Below are positions 32,532 through 41,997 of a stretch of DNA of 53,219 bases, in pieces; position 1 is the stretch's first letter; each line of letters begins with the position of its first letter. The notes under the pieces are model-generated. The model saw nothing but the letters and a program-made list of their open reading frames with translations. It was not told the DNA's origin and did no database searches. Origin of the DNA: an uncultured Oscillospiraceae bacterium (GTDB lineage: Bacteria > Bacillota > Clostridia > Oscillospirales > Acutalibacteraceae); the NCBI GenBank assembly GCA_948471205.1, contig CAOKRT010000010.1, positions 1-53,219 on the forward strand. The letters run 5' to 3'. Both the position numbers and the translations under genes were made by a program.

Positions 32532-34622
32532 ATGAATAAGAAAACAATTTTGATTATTTTGATCCCTGTATTAATCGCTGCCGCTGCGGCAATCATTCTT
32601 TTCTTTGCGTTCCACAGCGGAAAAGGATATTCGGGTACTGTTACAGCAAACGGAGTGCCTATTGCCGACGTCAGCGTTTCTGACGGACGAAATGTTGTTA
32701 AAACAGATGAAAACGGCAAATTCTTTCTTAAAGGTTACAGAAAAACACATTTTATAACCGTTACCTCTCCTGCCGGCTACTGGACAGAAAATTATTATAT
32801 TTCCGCTGATAAAAACAAAGCCGACGGCTACGATTTTGATTTGCAGAAATCCGATATTGCCGCCGGACAAGCGCACAGCTTTCTTCAGATTTCAGACACG
32901 GAAGTCAATGAAAAGGGTGTTGGAGAATGGATTCATTATCTTAAAGATATTGCTGAAAAAGATAAACCCGCATTTTTAATTCACACAGGCGATATATGCT
33001 ATGAAGCAGGACTTAAAAAGCATATCGAAGATATGAACACCGAAACCATGGGCGTTCCTGTTCGCTATATTATCGGAAATCACGATTATGTGGACGGAAA
33101 ATACGGCGAAGAACTGTTTGAAAGTCTTTACGGTCCTGTATGGTATTCCTTTGAAGCAGGAAACGTGCATTATGTTGTTACACCTTTCCAGACAGGCGCA
33201 GACAGAAAATCTTTCTATAATAAAAATGACCGCTGGCGCTGGCTTGAAAACGATCTTAAAAATACAAGCCCTGATATGAAAGTTGTTATTTTCAATCATA
33301 ACACACCGCCCAATAAGGATTATGTTATTTCCTTTGACCGCAAAGAACTTGATTTAAAAGAGCACAACCTGATTGCATGGGTTTTCGGACATTATCATTA
33401 TAATTATATAGAAGAAAATAACGGTGTGCTTGGTATAAGCACAGCACGGCCGGATTGCGGCGGTATAGATTCCTCTGCAAGCGGTGCAAGAATGGTAAAT
33501 ATATCTTCCGAAGGCAAAATAACAACAAATATGACCTATTATCATTTCAGCGGCAATGCTGCTGAAATTCAAAATGCGCAATGGACAGCACAGCTTGATG
33601 ATAATATTCTGTTTACCAATACTCTGTCAGACGGAAAATTCATTTACACAGCAACGGTTGATGAGGATTATCCCCGCTCCTGTGCCGTTTACTGCTTAAA
33701 CAGCGAAGACGGCAGTATCGTCTGGAAGTTTGAAACAGAAAACTCCGTTAAAAACAATCTTATTCTTAATGAAAAAAATATCCTTGCACAGGACTGCGAG
33801 GGAAATGTTTACTGCTTAAATGCTTCCAACGGAGAAAAGATATGGCAAACTGCTGTTAATCTCGGAAGCGGACTCAGCACAAGCAGTGCACTAACTGTAT
33901 CAGACGGTATTGTTTATGCAGGCTGTGCCGCAGGCATTACGGCAATTGATGCTTCAACAGGCAAAACCGTGTGGGAAAATATCAGAAATTTCGGCGAAGG
34001 TTCACCGGCAGAATTTGTTGTTGCCGGAAACAAACTGCTGGTAAGTTCGCATTGGGATGCACTGATTGCGCTTGATAAAAAAACAGGAAAACAGCTTTGG
34101 AAAAATGACGACAGCGATTTGCGTTTCCGCAGTTCTACGCCTGCCGTTATTGATGAAAACACTATTATTGCAGCAGATTCAGGCGCAATAATGCTTATCG
34201 ATGCTAACACAGGCAAAATAACACACAAGGAAAAATTGGAAGGATATAATTTCTCATCAAGCGCCCAACCCGTAATCAACGGCAATTATGCTTATATTGC
34301 AACTGCAAACAAGGGAATTCTTGCATATGATATCTCTACAAAATCTGTTGCATGGCATACCGAAACCGGAAAAGCAATTGTTTATACAGCGCCTTATACC
34401 AGCGGTGATGCACAAACAGTTGAAGCAACCCCTGTATTAAAGGACGGATGCCTTGTATTCGGCGCATCAGACGGTGTACTTTACAAAATTTCTGCCGAAA
34501 CAGGAGAAGTTATCAAAACCGAAAACATCGGTTCTCCTATGTTTGCATCCCCTGTATTTATTGAAAACGATATAATTGTTTCCGATTTCGGCGGCAGAGT
34601 TTTCCGCATGAACGGATTTTAA
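32532..34622 (+). CDS. Membrane-anchored calcineurin-like phosphoesterase with PQQ-type beta-propeller
   Basis: A 696-residue exported protein: N-terminal anchor helix (about 3-26), a carboxypeptidase-regulatory-like beta domain (SGTVTANGVPIADVSVSDG), a metallophosphoesterase domain (ISDTEVN, HTGDICYEAG, IIGNHDY, FNHNTPP, VFGHYHY), then a seven-blade propeller whose repeats end in patterns such as LDKKTGKQLWKN. The first metal motif is D-x-E instead of D-x-H. The start at 32532 follows AAGGAG, 13 bases after GH16. It lies in an operon with a glucanase and a sugar symporter, so a phosphorylated glycan or wall polymer is a plausible target. The fusion is unusual. Confidence 0.88.
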   Translation: MNKKTILIILIPVLIAAAAAIILFFAFHSGKGYSGTVTANGVPIADVSVSDGRNVVKTDENGKFFLKGYRKTHFITVTSPAGYWTENYYISADKNKADGYDFDLQKSDIAAGQAHSFLQISDTEVNEKGVGEWIHYLKDIAEKDKPAFLIHTGDICYEAGLKKHIEDMNTETMGVPVRYIIGNHDYVDGKYGEELFESLYGPVWYSFEAGNVHYVVTPFQTGADRKSFYNKNDRWRWLENDLKNTSPDMKVVIFNHNTPPNKDYVISFDRKELDLKEHNLIAWVFGHYHYNYIEENNGVLGISTARPDCGGIDSSASGARMVNISSEGKITTNMTYYHFSGNAAEIQNAQWTAQLDDNILFTNTLSDGKFIYTATVDEDYPRSCAVYCLNSEDGSIVWKFETENSVKNNLILNEKNILAQDCEGNVYCLNASNGEKIWQTAVNLGSGLSTSSALTVSDGIVYAGCAAGITAIDASTGKTVWENIRNFGEGSPAEFVVAGNKLLVSSHWDALIALDKKTGKQLWKNDDSDLRFRSSTPAVIDENTIIAADSGAIMLIDANTGKITHKEKLEGYNFSSSAQPVINGNYAYIATANKGILAYDISTKSVAWHTETGKAIVYTAPYTSGDAQTVEATPVLKDGCLVFGASDGVLYKISAETGEVIKTENIGSPMFASPVFIENDIIVSDFGGRVFRMNGF

Positions 34623-34625
34623 AAT

Positions 34626-36092
34626 ATGAAAAAAAGAAAATCTTTGCCTATAAAATCAGCACTTATTTATGCACTCGGCATTTTCGGCGTGCAGCTTTTT
34701 ATAGGATATATAAACAGCTTTCAAACGGAATTTTACAACAAAATGTATTCCGGGTTTGACAGTAATATTTTCTATGCATCTGCCATCATAATTTTCGCCG
34801 CAAAACTTATAAGCTGTTTTTTTGATCCGCTTATAGGCGCAATGATTGACAGAAGCACGCTGAAAGGCGGAAAAATGCGCCCGTGGGTGCTTCGCAGTTC
34901 CTTTCCCTTTGCTGTATTAACAACGGTTATCTTTATTTATATACCGTTTGAAAACTTCATCTGCGGAAAATTTCTTCTGTATCTTTATATTACAGTTACG
35001 ACTGTTTTATGGAACATTGCAATGAGCTTTGCAGATATTCCTTCACAGGGTATGCTGTCACTGCTTTTTGAAGATTCGGATGAAAGAAATCTTGCCGCCA
35101 GTTTTTCAAACATTGCAAAAACGGTTGCGCTTGCTGTTCCCGGTGTATTTGTAACCGTTGTTATGATGATGCTTTCATTCATAAAAGGCGAAGGCAATTA
35201 CGACAATAAGGAATACTATATTATAACTGCGCTGTTCTTGTTTGTTATCGGAATTTACTGTATTTTGCTTATGTACCGTAAAAACACGGAAAGCATTAAA
35301 AGCGCCAAATCATCCGAAGCGGTTTCAATAAAAGAAATGTTTGCTGAACTGAAACAGAATAAAATGATTTTCATTGTTTTTCTGATTAACGTATTAGGCT
35401 TTGCACGTTCCATGGGGCTTATTGTGTGTGCTCAGGCAAACGGTGCTTTAATTGGAAAAATCAACTTCTTCGGCAGTCAGATGGATACCACCGCCGATGC
35501 AACCTGGCTTCCCGGATTGCTTGGTGCTGTTTCCGGATTTATCGGCATCTGTATTGTACCGCTGATAAACAAAAGGCTTGGTGAAAAGAAAACATATACG
35601 GCATTTTCGGTGGCTACTTTTATCTTTAATTCGGCAGTATGTATTTTCTACTGGCAGCTTCCGCAGGAAAGCATTTTGCGATACGGAAACAATGCGCTTT
35701 ATATGATTATGGTTATTCAATTTATAATAGGTTTTCTTACAGCGGCAAACACCTATATTCCGCTTGTAATGACCGCTGATATTGTTGATTACCGGCTTTA
35801 CAAAACAGGCATTCATAAAGAAGGTGTAAATTATGCAATTCTGAGCCTTTCCATAAAGCTGAGCAATGCACTGTGTGTTGCCGCAGGTCTTCTCATTATT
35901 GCAGCTTCAGGTTATACCCAGGTAATTTACGAAACAGGAAATATACCTGTAAAAATGCAGAACATAATTATGTTTGCCTATATCGGATTTGTCGGCATTT
36001 CGGCTTTGCTAAGCGCAATACCCGTATTGTTTTATAAAATAGATTTTCAAACAAAAAAGGAAATGCATAATCATCTGAAGCCGCAGTCTTAA
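34626..36092 (+). CDS. GPH-family sugar:cation symporter (MFS)
   Basis: A 488-residue, 12-helix transporter of the glycoside-pentoside-hexuronide family. Typical segments are YALGIFGVQLFIGYINSF at the N terminus, the loop-2 motif FDPLIGAMIDRS with KGGKMRPWVL and the second-half ADIVDYRLYKTG. The substrate would be an oligosaccharide or glycoside, probably a product of the GH16 enzyme; this is inference from the operon. It starts three bases after the phosphoesterase stop, showing tight coupling, and ends in a strong terminator. Confidence 0.93.
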   Translation: MKKRKSLPIKSALIYALGIFGVQLFIGYINSFQTEFYNKMYSGFDSNIFYASAIIIFAAKLISCFFDPLIGAMIDRSTLKGGKMRPWVLRSSFPFAVLTTVIFIYIPFENFICGKFLLYLYITVTTVLWNIAMSFADIPSQGMLSLLFEDSDERNLAASFSNIAKTVALAVPGVFVTVVMMMLSFIKGEGNYDNKEYYIITALFLFVIGIYCILLMYRKNTESIKSAKSSEAVSIKEMFAELKQNKMIFIVFLINVLGFARSMGLIVCAQANGALIGKINFFGSQMDTTADATWLPGLLGAVSGFIGICIVPLINKRLGEKKTYTAFSVATFIFNSAVCIFYWQLPQESILRYGNNALYMIMVIQFIIGFLTAANTYIPLVMTADIVDYRLYKTGIHKEGVNYAILSLSIKLSNALCVAAGLLIIAASGYTQVIYETGNIPVKMQNIIMFAYIGFVGISALLSAIPVLFYKIDFQTKKEMHNHLKPQS

Positions 36093-36111
36093 TACAACAA
36101 AAATAATATAA

Positions 36112-36162
36112 ATCACCCTCATTGCTTCGTTGAAATTCATGAAGCAATGAGGGTGATTTTTT
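36112..36162. terminator. Terminator between convergent GPH symporter and YhcH genes
   Basis: A 17-bp perfect stem ATCACCCTCATTGCTTC/GAAGCAATGAGGGTGAT with a 12-base loop and TTTTT on the plus strand. Can also stop minus-strand transcripts coming from YhcH. Confidence 0.95.
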
Positions 36163-36192
36163 GTCAGAAATTTTATTTTGCCGGTTTATAAA

Positions 36193-36651
36193 TTAAATTT
36201 CTATTTTAAAAACAATTTTTCTGACATTCACATCTTTATCCGCACTAAGCCCCGGCAAATGCGCATCCTGCGGATAAAGCATCAGAAAAGTTCCCTTTGT
36301 AAGTGTAAAATCAAACAGCGCATCTCCTTCGTAAAAGGCAATATCTCCGCCCTGCGAATAGCGTTCTTCAACAAGATGAACCGATGAAAGCCTTGCCCAG
36401 CGGATTTTTTCAATACCGCTCACAATATACTGCAAATCTATATATTTTTTGTGCGCTTCAAACATCATTTCATATGTCTGCGCTTTTGTTCGGTAAGACT
36501 GTATCATGGCAAAAATATGTTTGCCGTCTATTTCATAAGTACCGTCTTCTCTGCCGTTCTGATTAAAATCATCCATAAATTCCGCAACCTTTTTCAACTG
36601 CGGAATTTCATCAAAATAGCAGGATATATTTTGCATTTTATCAAAAATCAT
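36193..36651 (-). CDS. YhcH/YjgK/YiaL-family (DUF386) sugar protein
   Basis: A 152-residue cupin-like protein of the DUF386 family, whose members accompany sialic acid, N-acetylated sugar or beta-galactoside use. Landmarks: GTYEIDGKHIFAMIQSYRTK, the metal-site-like FEAHKKYIDLQYIVSG and late YPQDAHLPGL. Three His residues (H in FEAHKK, D/H in QDAHLP) probably bind a metal. I chose ATG 36651, preceded by GGTGA. It follows the ABC permease gene by 16 bases and may be co-transcribed, but its function fits the neighbouring glycan operon on the other strand better. Confidence 0.88.
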   Translation of the reverse strand: MIFDKMQNISCYFDEIPQLKKVAEFMDDFNQNGREDGTYEIDGKHIFAMIQSYRTKAQTYEMMFEAHKKYIDLQYIVSGIEKIRWARLSSVHLVEERYSQGGDIAFYEGDALFDFTLTKGTFLMLYPQDAHLPGLSADKDVNVRKIVFKIEI

Positions 36652-36667
36652 ACATTCACCGCTTTTT

Positions 36668-39172
36668 CTATTCAACAGCCTTCAAAGATTCAGCCATGGG
36701 AATTCTGTCTATCTGCCGTTTCATAAACTGATTCACAAGTACAGCAAATAAAATTGTACAAATTAATGCAATTACAAAGCTAAGCGGTTCAATATGCAGA
36801 TTAAATGAGATTCTGTCTATGGTTATAAGATTCATAACCGCATTGTGAAACAGCATTCCCAAAGGAAGCCCGATTACACTTGATATAACCGAAAGCACCA
36901 GATTTTCACGAAGAACATAACTGTTTTGCTCTTTTGGATAAAAACCAAGCACCTGAACCGTTGCTATTTCCCTTCTTCGTTCGGCTATATTAATATTGGT
37001 AAGATTAAATATAACAACAAATTCCAAAAGACCGGAGAAAATCACAATCAGCCAGATTATATAATTCAGGCTGTTCAGCGCCATATCCACTGAATTTTTT
37101 GTTGTTGATAATTGTTTTACTCCCGTAACACCCTGTATATTCATAAGTTTTTCAGCAAATTCAGAATTATCCTGTTTTGTATGAACGAGAGCTGTATTTT
37201 TGTTCCATTCTGAAAAGGCAGACGGCTGTGTCTGCGCATCGGCAATCACAAAATTATCAATATAGTTGTCAAAAATTCCGTTTACAGTTGCAATAAATGC
37301 TTTATTGTCGCTGTTTTTTATCTGAAGTTGAGAACCAACAGACAAACCAAGCTTATCGGCAATTCCGCGACTTACGATAACCATGCCTTTATACGGAAAT
37401 TCCACACGGGTTTTTCCGTTATTAAAATTCCAGAAATCGCCCAGCCTGCTTATATCATCAAAGCTGTAATAATTAACGGCGCTCATCTTGCCTGTTTCTT
37501 CTGCCGCCAGTTCCACACGCAGCACCTGGCAGGCAATATAATCCTCTATTTCCGAAGTGCCGTTTAATACTTCAAGCGTTTTTTCATCACTGAATGAAAC
37601 CTCTGTCTGATAGGTTTGAATATCATCATACTGAAGCGATGCAATATTCACCATTGAATCACGCACACCGAAAGCAGTAAGCACAAGACCTGCACAGCAG
37701 CTTACACCTATCAGCATCATAAACAGCCTTTTTTTATATCTGAACATATTGCGAAGCGTAACCTTTTTAAGAAACGAAAGCCTGTTCCAGAAAGGCTTTA
37801 TTCTTTCAAGAAGAATTCGTTTTCCGCTTGCCGCAGGAAGAGGCCGGATAAGGCTTGCCGGGTTGCTGTAAAGCTCTCTGAAGCAGGAAACAAACACACT
37901 GCCCAAAATTCCCAGCATGGCCACAGCAAATGTACCAACCGCAAGATATGGATTAAAAACATATTTTATAGGAGCAAAATCGTAAAGAGAACTGTATGCA
38001 AACCAAAAAACCTTTGGTATGCCGAATGTTCCTATAAAATAGCCGATACCCCAGCCGATTACAGTGGCAATACCCGAATAAAGCAGATATTTTCCTGTTA
38101 TCACGCCGTTTGAATTACCCATTGCTTTCAGAACACCTATCTGTGTCCGTTCTTCATCAACCATACGTGTCATTGTTGTGATGCACACAAGCATGGCAAT
38201 AATAATGAAAAATATAGGAAGAATATTGGCTATACCGCTTATAATGGAGGTATCGCTTTCAAAACTGAGATAACCCAGATTTGCATCTCTTGTAAGGATA
38301 TATGTTGTCGGATTTTCAAAATCCAGGTTTTTTGTCAGCTCTTCCTCAAGCTCGCTGGGGTCAATACCATATATGGATGCCAAAAGCGTTAAATCAGACT
38401 TGCTTATACCAAGCGTTTTATAGGCTCTGTTTTCAACAGCGGTCTGAAAAGCATCTGAAATTTCGCCTTTTGTGCTGCTGATAAGCGCTGCATGTTCACT
38501 GCTGTATGCTGCGGTCTTTTCTTTTAAGGTAATATATAATTCCGTGAAATATTCACCGGTAAAATTCTCGGGAAGAATATATATAAAGCCTTCCAAAGAA
38601 CCGCTGCCGATATTGGCAGTACCCCTGTTATTTCCAAGATAAAGCGGTGAACTTGCCGTACCGGCAATCGTATATTCCTTGTTTTTTACCGCACCGAAAA
38701 TAGCATCTGTATTTTCCTGGGAAAGAACAATTTTTTCACCTATACTGTCCGCTCCGAATATTCTGCTGTCAACAAGGCATTCCGTTTCAGAGGACGGCAT
38801 ATTGCCGGCTGTAAGCGACGGAAGATTAACAAAATCCGGCATGGAAATCAATTTATATGCGGCCGTTTTATCATTAAATGTAATCAGTGCGTCAACACTT
38901 TTACTGCCTTCTGCCCTTTCAACTGACGAAAGCTTTTCAAATTCATCTTCATCATCGCTTGTAAACCCAATTGTAGAAAGCAGTCTGTAGTCAAAGAAAT
39001 TGTTATTATTAAGATAATCACTGCAGGTTTCAGCCATGGCTGATTTTGTGATTTTCAATCCCGAAAAGAAACCTACGCTTAAAGTTACAATCAGCAGCAA
39101 GGCTGCAAATCTGCCGAAAGAAGAGCGTATGCTTCGCCGTGTAAGTTTTAAAACTGAAAAATTCATCGGCAT
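36668..39172 (-). CDS. FtsX-type ABC transporter permease with large extracellular domains
   Basis: An 834-residue permease with the duplicated MacB/YtrF-like layout: first membrane helix about 22-40 (FAALLLIVTLSVGFFSG), a large outside domain, three helices near 315-440, then a second outside domain and three more helices to the C terminus (IVIFSGLLEFVVIFNLTN; VIALICTILFAVLVNQF). The cytoplasmic LKAMGNSNGVI and VQVLGFYPKEQ helices are FtsX motifs that contact the ATPase. Start 39172 shares one base with the ATPase stop (TGATG); ATG 39166 is also possible. Probably exports a peptide or lipid, or acts as a mechanotransmission unit; no two-component sensor is adjacent. Confidence 0.88.
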   Translation of the reverse strand: MPMNFSVLKLTRRSIRSSFGRFAALLLIVTLSVGFFSGLKITKSAMAETCSDYLNNNNFFDYRLLSTIGFTSDDEDEFEKLSSVERAEGSKSVDALITFNDKTAAYKLISMPDFVNLPSLTAGNMPSSETECLVDSRIFGADSIGEKIVLSQENTDAIFGAVKNKEYTIAGTASSPLYLGNNRGTANIGSGSLEGFIYILPENFTGEYFTELYITLKEKTAAYSSEHAALISSTKGEISDAFQTAVENRAYKTLGISKSDLTLLASIYGIDPSELEEELTKNLDFENPTTYILTRDANLGYLSFESDTSIISGIANILPIFFIIIAMLVCITTMTRMVDEERTQIGVLKAMGNSNGVITGKYLLYSGIATVIGWGIGYFIGTFGIPKVFWFAYSSLYDFAPIKYVFNPYLAVGTFAVAMLGILGSVFVSCFRELYSNPASLIRPLPAASGKRILLERIKPFWNRLSFLKKVTLRNMFRYKKRLFMMLIGVSCCAGLVLTAFGVRDSMVNIASLQYDDIQTYQTEVSFSDEKTLEVLNGTSEIEDYIACQVLRVELAAEETGKMSAVNYYSFDDISRLGDFWNFNNGKTRVEFPYKGMVIVSRGIADKLGLSVGSQLQIKNSDNKAFIATVNGIFDNYIDNFVIADAQTQPSAFSEWNKNTALVHTKQDNSEFAEKLMNIQGVTGVKQLSTTKNSVDMALNSLNYIIWLIVIFSGLLEFVVIFNLTNINIAERRREIATVQVLGFYPKEQNSYVLRENLVLSVISSVIGLPLGMLFHNAVMNLITIDRISFNLHIEPLSFVIALICTILFAVLVNQFMKRQIDRIPMAESLKAVE

Positions 39173-39882
39173 CACCACTCTATTTCTTCAATCGGAATAA
39201 TTCTGCTGTTTTTCTTGTTTGATTCAATTTTTCCGCTTTTGATTCGGATAATTCTGTCCGCCATCGGAGCGATTGCCTGATTATGCGTGATAATTACAAC
39301 GGTTGTGCCCTGTTTGCGGCTTAAATCATACAGCATTTTAAGCACGGTTTTTCCTGTCACATAATCAAGTGCACCGGTGGGCTCGTCACAAAGCAGCAAA
39401 CGCGGATTTTTCGCAAGCGCTCTTGCAATTGCAACTCTCTGCTGCTCACCACCGGACAGTTCGGCAGGAAATTTATCCGCATGGGCTGTAAGATCAACCA
39501 TTTCAAGCGCCTTTTTTGCAGAAATCGGATCTTTGCAAAGCTGCGCGGCAATCTCTACATTTTCAAGTGCCGTAAGATTGGGAATAAGATTATAAAACTG
39601 AAAAACAAATCCAACATTAAAACGGCGGTATTCAATCAGTTCACGCTTTTTCAGCGAAGATATATCAATTCCGTTAAACTTAATTTTTCCACCTGAAACG
39701 GTATCCATTCCGCCGAGCAAATTAAGAAGCGTTGTTTTACCTGCACCCGATTCACCAAGGATAATACAGAATTCACCCTTGTTTATTTCAAAATTGGCAT
39801 CTGAAAGCGCATACGTTTTTGCATTGCCGCTTCCATAGCTTTTTGAAACACCCTGAAACTGAATATAGTATTTAGAAGCCAT
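39172..39882 (-). CDS. ABC transporter ATP-binding protein (MacB/LolD family)
   Basis: A 236-residue ATPase partner of the FtsX permease. Walker A LGESGAGKTT, Q-loop VFQFYNLIPNLTALENVE (the MacB/LolD 'LIPxLTxxENV' signature), ABC signature LSGGEQQRVAIARAL, Walker B LLLCDEPTGALD and H-loop THN are all intact. The ATG at 39882 follows GGAGGAAG; six codons of upstream open frame lie on that ribosome site and are rejected. Translationally coupled to the permease. Confidence 0.96.
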   Translation of the reverse strand: MASKYYIQFQGVSKSYGSGNAKTYALSDANFEINKGEFCIILGESGAGKTTLLNLLGGMDTVSGGKIKFNGIDISSLKKRELIEYRRFNVGFVFQFYNLIPNLTALENVEIAAQLCKDPISAKKALEMVDLTAHADKFPAELSGGEQQRVAIARALAKNPRLLLCDEPTGALDYVTGKTVLKMLYDLSRKQGTTVVIITHNQAIAPMADRIIRIKSGKIESNKKNSRIIPIEEIEW

Positions 39883-39952
39883 TTTATACTTCCTCCGCAA
39901 TTAAAGAATTATCTGTTACAAATTAATACATTAAAAATTTTAATCCGAATAT

Positions 39953-39967
39953 ATCAATAACGAATAT
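39953..39967. repeat. 15-bp exact repeat, copy 1 (upstream of the ABC genes)
   Basis: ATCAATAACGAATAT, identical to 41898-41912. On the minus strand it reads ATATTCGTTATTGAT and carries a TTGAT that could form the -35 part of the ABC operon promoter (TTGATA-17-TTAATG, weak). Confidence 0.6.
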
Positions 39968-39969
39968 AC

Positions 39970-39989
39970 GGGCGGGGTTAATCCCGCCC
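39970..39989 (-). terminator. GC-rich hairpin after the 611-residue protein gene
   Basis: GGGCGGG-GTTAAT-CCCGCCC, placed 14 bases beyond the stop of the upstream minus-strand gene. The T-tract after it on the minus strand is poor, so termination may be partial and allow read-through into the ABC genes. Confidence 0.65.
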
Positions 39990-40003
39990 TGAATAAATAT
40001 TTG

Positions 40004-41839
40004 TTATTTAGCAACATTTTTTGCCTGAACAAATACACCGTCCGAATGATCGCCAACGGTTACCGTAACCGTATCTCCTGTATTTACAAGAAGAACCTCC
40101 ATACATTCGGCAACTGAAATATAATAATATTTACCGTCTATTTCAAGATAGTAATACGTATTTCCGTTGTTTACGGATGTTTTGACGGATGCAACAGTGC
40201 CTTTAACTGTATCTCCGTCTGTTTCGGCAGGTGTATCCGGCTGCTGATTATTGTTGCTATCATTAACAATGTAATCATCAATATCAACATCGTTTCCGAT
40301 CATGCCCTTATCCTGAAGTGCGGAAATATAATTTTCAACAGCGGCATTTAACGCCTGCGCATCACTCTTATTTGTATTGTCAAGAAGACCTGTGCCTACA
40401 ATTGTCTTATCTTCAAGATTAACAAGTGCATATCCCTTAACGGTGTTACTGCTTCCGTAAAGACCCATAAAATAGGTGGGTCTGCCTTCAATATCAAGTA
40501 ATATCGGGAAGATAGCTCTGTAGCCGTAGTTCTGAACAGCATCCTGTGCAGACTGCTGTGCAGCATTTTCCATTGCACCGCCGTTTTGATAATACCTTGT
40601 TTCCTTTGTTCTCTGATTGCAAAGAATAAAACCAAAGTTGGATGAATCTGCTTCAGAAGAAGTTACACCGGTATACACCCACACGTCATCATCAAGTGCA
40701 ATGCTTCCCGAACCTGCCGAAGTAAGATTCACATCGTTCTGGAAAATAATGGAGTTCCAAAAACCGTTTTTAAGCTTGCCGTAATAGTTATACTGTTCAA
40801 TAACAAGGTTTTCACTGTAAACAACATCAATCCACTGAAGTTCTGCATTTGTGCGAACCTCTTCAATATCATAATAATTGCTTTCTCCGGTAAGTGCATC
40901 CGTGATTACAGCGCCTTTAACATCTGTACCGCCGAACAAACCGATTGTTTTGTCAAGCACCGGCGTAATCCAGTACGGTCTGCCGTCATCGTCTATTTCA
41001 AAATTCGGTGTATCAAGCAATGCTGTGGGATACTGAAAACGAATATGGCGGAAAAGCTTTTCATTAAACAATTCCGTTGGGCTGTATTTTATGCCCTCTC
41101 CAAACTGCTCCTTGCAGTTAACAACTGTAACCTTCTGCGTTACAAGGTCAATAATCATATAAGCAGGCAGACCCTCTTTTGTATTATTAAACCATTTAAA
41201 CATATCCGCATATTCAAGATATGCTACTCTTACGGGATTGCCGTTGTAATTTATCATTGTTGTTGTGTTGGATACAACATACTGGCTTTTGTACTCAGAA
41301 AGCGAACCAAGCTGCTGGTCTGCAAGCGTCAGCGCCCTTGACTGGTCAATTCGGGGTACACTGTCATAGCTTATAGATTTAAAATCCTCACTGAATTTGC
41401 TTTCCGTAACCGGCATAAGCTTGCTGTAAGAACCGGCGCGGAAAATGGTGGCTCCGCAAATCCAGCCGATTGCCATAACCGCAACAATTACCGCAACAAT
41501 GATTAACGGAATAACAGACTTTTTCTTAACATACTCTTTTCGTTCAATTAACTTGTTTGCACGGCAGGCAAAGGAAAAAGCCGCCATAAAAACAACAATC
41601 AGCGCTATTATAAAAATATACATCTGAGAATCTTTAAAATTCAAAGCAGGAAGCATCATATAATAGAGCACACTGCCGGCAACAGCGGTTATCACTGCCG
41701 AGATAAGCAGACGAAGTCCGATTTTACCCGGTTTCACCACAGCCTGAACCTCATTTGCCTTCGGCCATTTAAATTTTTCTTTAAAGCCGTTGATTACTTC
41801 GTCGGCATCATAATCCATATTCGGAAACTGTTCGCTCAT
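40004..41839 (-). CDS. Large membrane protein of unknown function
   Basis: A 611-residue protein with four hydrophobic helices near the N terminus (about 45-65, 72-92, 108-130, with a charged cytoplasmic head of 40 residues) and a long outside region with strand-rich repeats such as DGRPYWITPVLDKTIGLFGG and IEGRPTYFMGLYGSSNTVKG, which look like two copies of one module. The C-terminal 90 residues form an OB-like domain (VKGTVASVKTS, YYYLEIDGKYYYIS, VLLVNTGDTVTVTVGDH). Similar long proteins occur in Clostridia, but I do not know a function. ATGGAGAAA precedes the ATG, and it has its own promoter. Confidence 0.8.
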   Translation of the reverse strand: MSEQFPNMDYDADEVINGFKEKFKWPKANEVQAVVKPGKIGLRLLISAVITAVAGSVLYYMMLPALNFKDSQMYIFIIALIVVFMAAFSFACRANKLIERKEYVKKKSVIPLIIVAVIVAVMAIGWICGATIFRAGSYSKLMPVTESKFSEDFKSISYDSVPRIDQSRALTLADQQLGSLSEYKSQYVVSNTTTMINYNGNPVRVAYLEYADMFKWFNNTKEGLPAYMIIDLVTQKVTVVNCKEQFGEGIKYSPTELFNEKLFRHIRFQYPTALLDTPNFEIDDDGRPYWITPVLDKTIGLFGGTDVKGAVITDALTGESNYYDIEEVRTNAELQWIDVVYSENLVIEQYNYYGKLKNGFWNSIIFQNDVNLTSAGSGSIALDDDVWVYTGVTSSEADSSNFGFILCNQRTKETRYYQNGGAMENAAQQSAQDAVQNYGYRAIFPILLDIEGRPTYFMGLYGSSNTVKGYALVNLEDKTIVGTGLLDNTNKSDAQALNAAVENYISALQDKGMIGNDVDIDDYIVNDSNNNQQPDTPAETDGDTVKGTVASVKTSVNNGNTYYYLEIDGKYYYISVAECMEVLLVNTGDTVTVTVGDHSDGVFVQAKNVAK

Positions 41840-41873
41840 ATTTTTTCTCCATTCACATATAAATAGTATTTTA

Positions 41874-41902
41874 ATAATAGCATATTATAATATTTTAATC
41901 AA
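41874..41902 (-). promoter_or_regulatory. Promoter of the 611-residue membrane protein gene
   Basis: Minus strand: TTGATT (41902-41897), 17 bases, TATTAT (41879-41874). The -35 hexamer lies within the second copy of the 15-bp repeat. Confidence 0.75.
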
Positions 41903-41912
41903 TAACGAATAT
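41898..41912. repeat. 15-bp exact repeat, copy 2
   Basis: ATCAATAACGAATAT, identical to 39953-39967, placed over the -35 region of the membrane protein promoter and 30 bases before the divergent zinc-ribbon gene promoter. Confidence 0.6.
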
Positions 41913-41940
41913 GTTAACAATTAATTTCACATAAAAAATG

Positions 41941-41969
41941 TTGTTATTTTGTTTTTTATATGTTACAAT
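41941..41969 (+). promoter_or_regulatory. Promoter of the zinc-ribbon protein gene
   Basis: TTGTTA (41941-41946), 17 bases, TACAAT (41964-41969), about 28 bases before the ATG; divergent from the membrane protein promoter. Confidence 0.7.
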
Positions 41970-41997
41970 ACCGATAATTACAAGGAGGAATTGTTCT

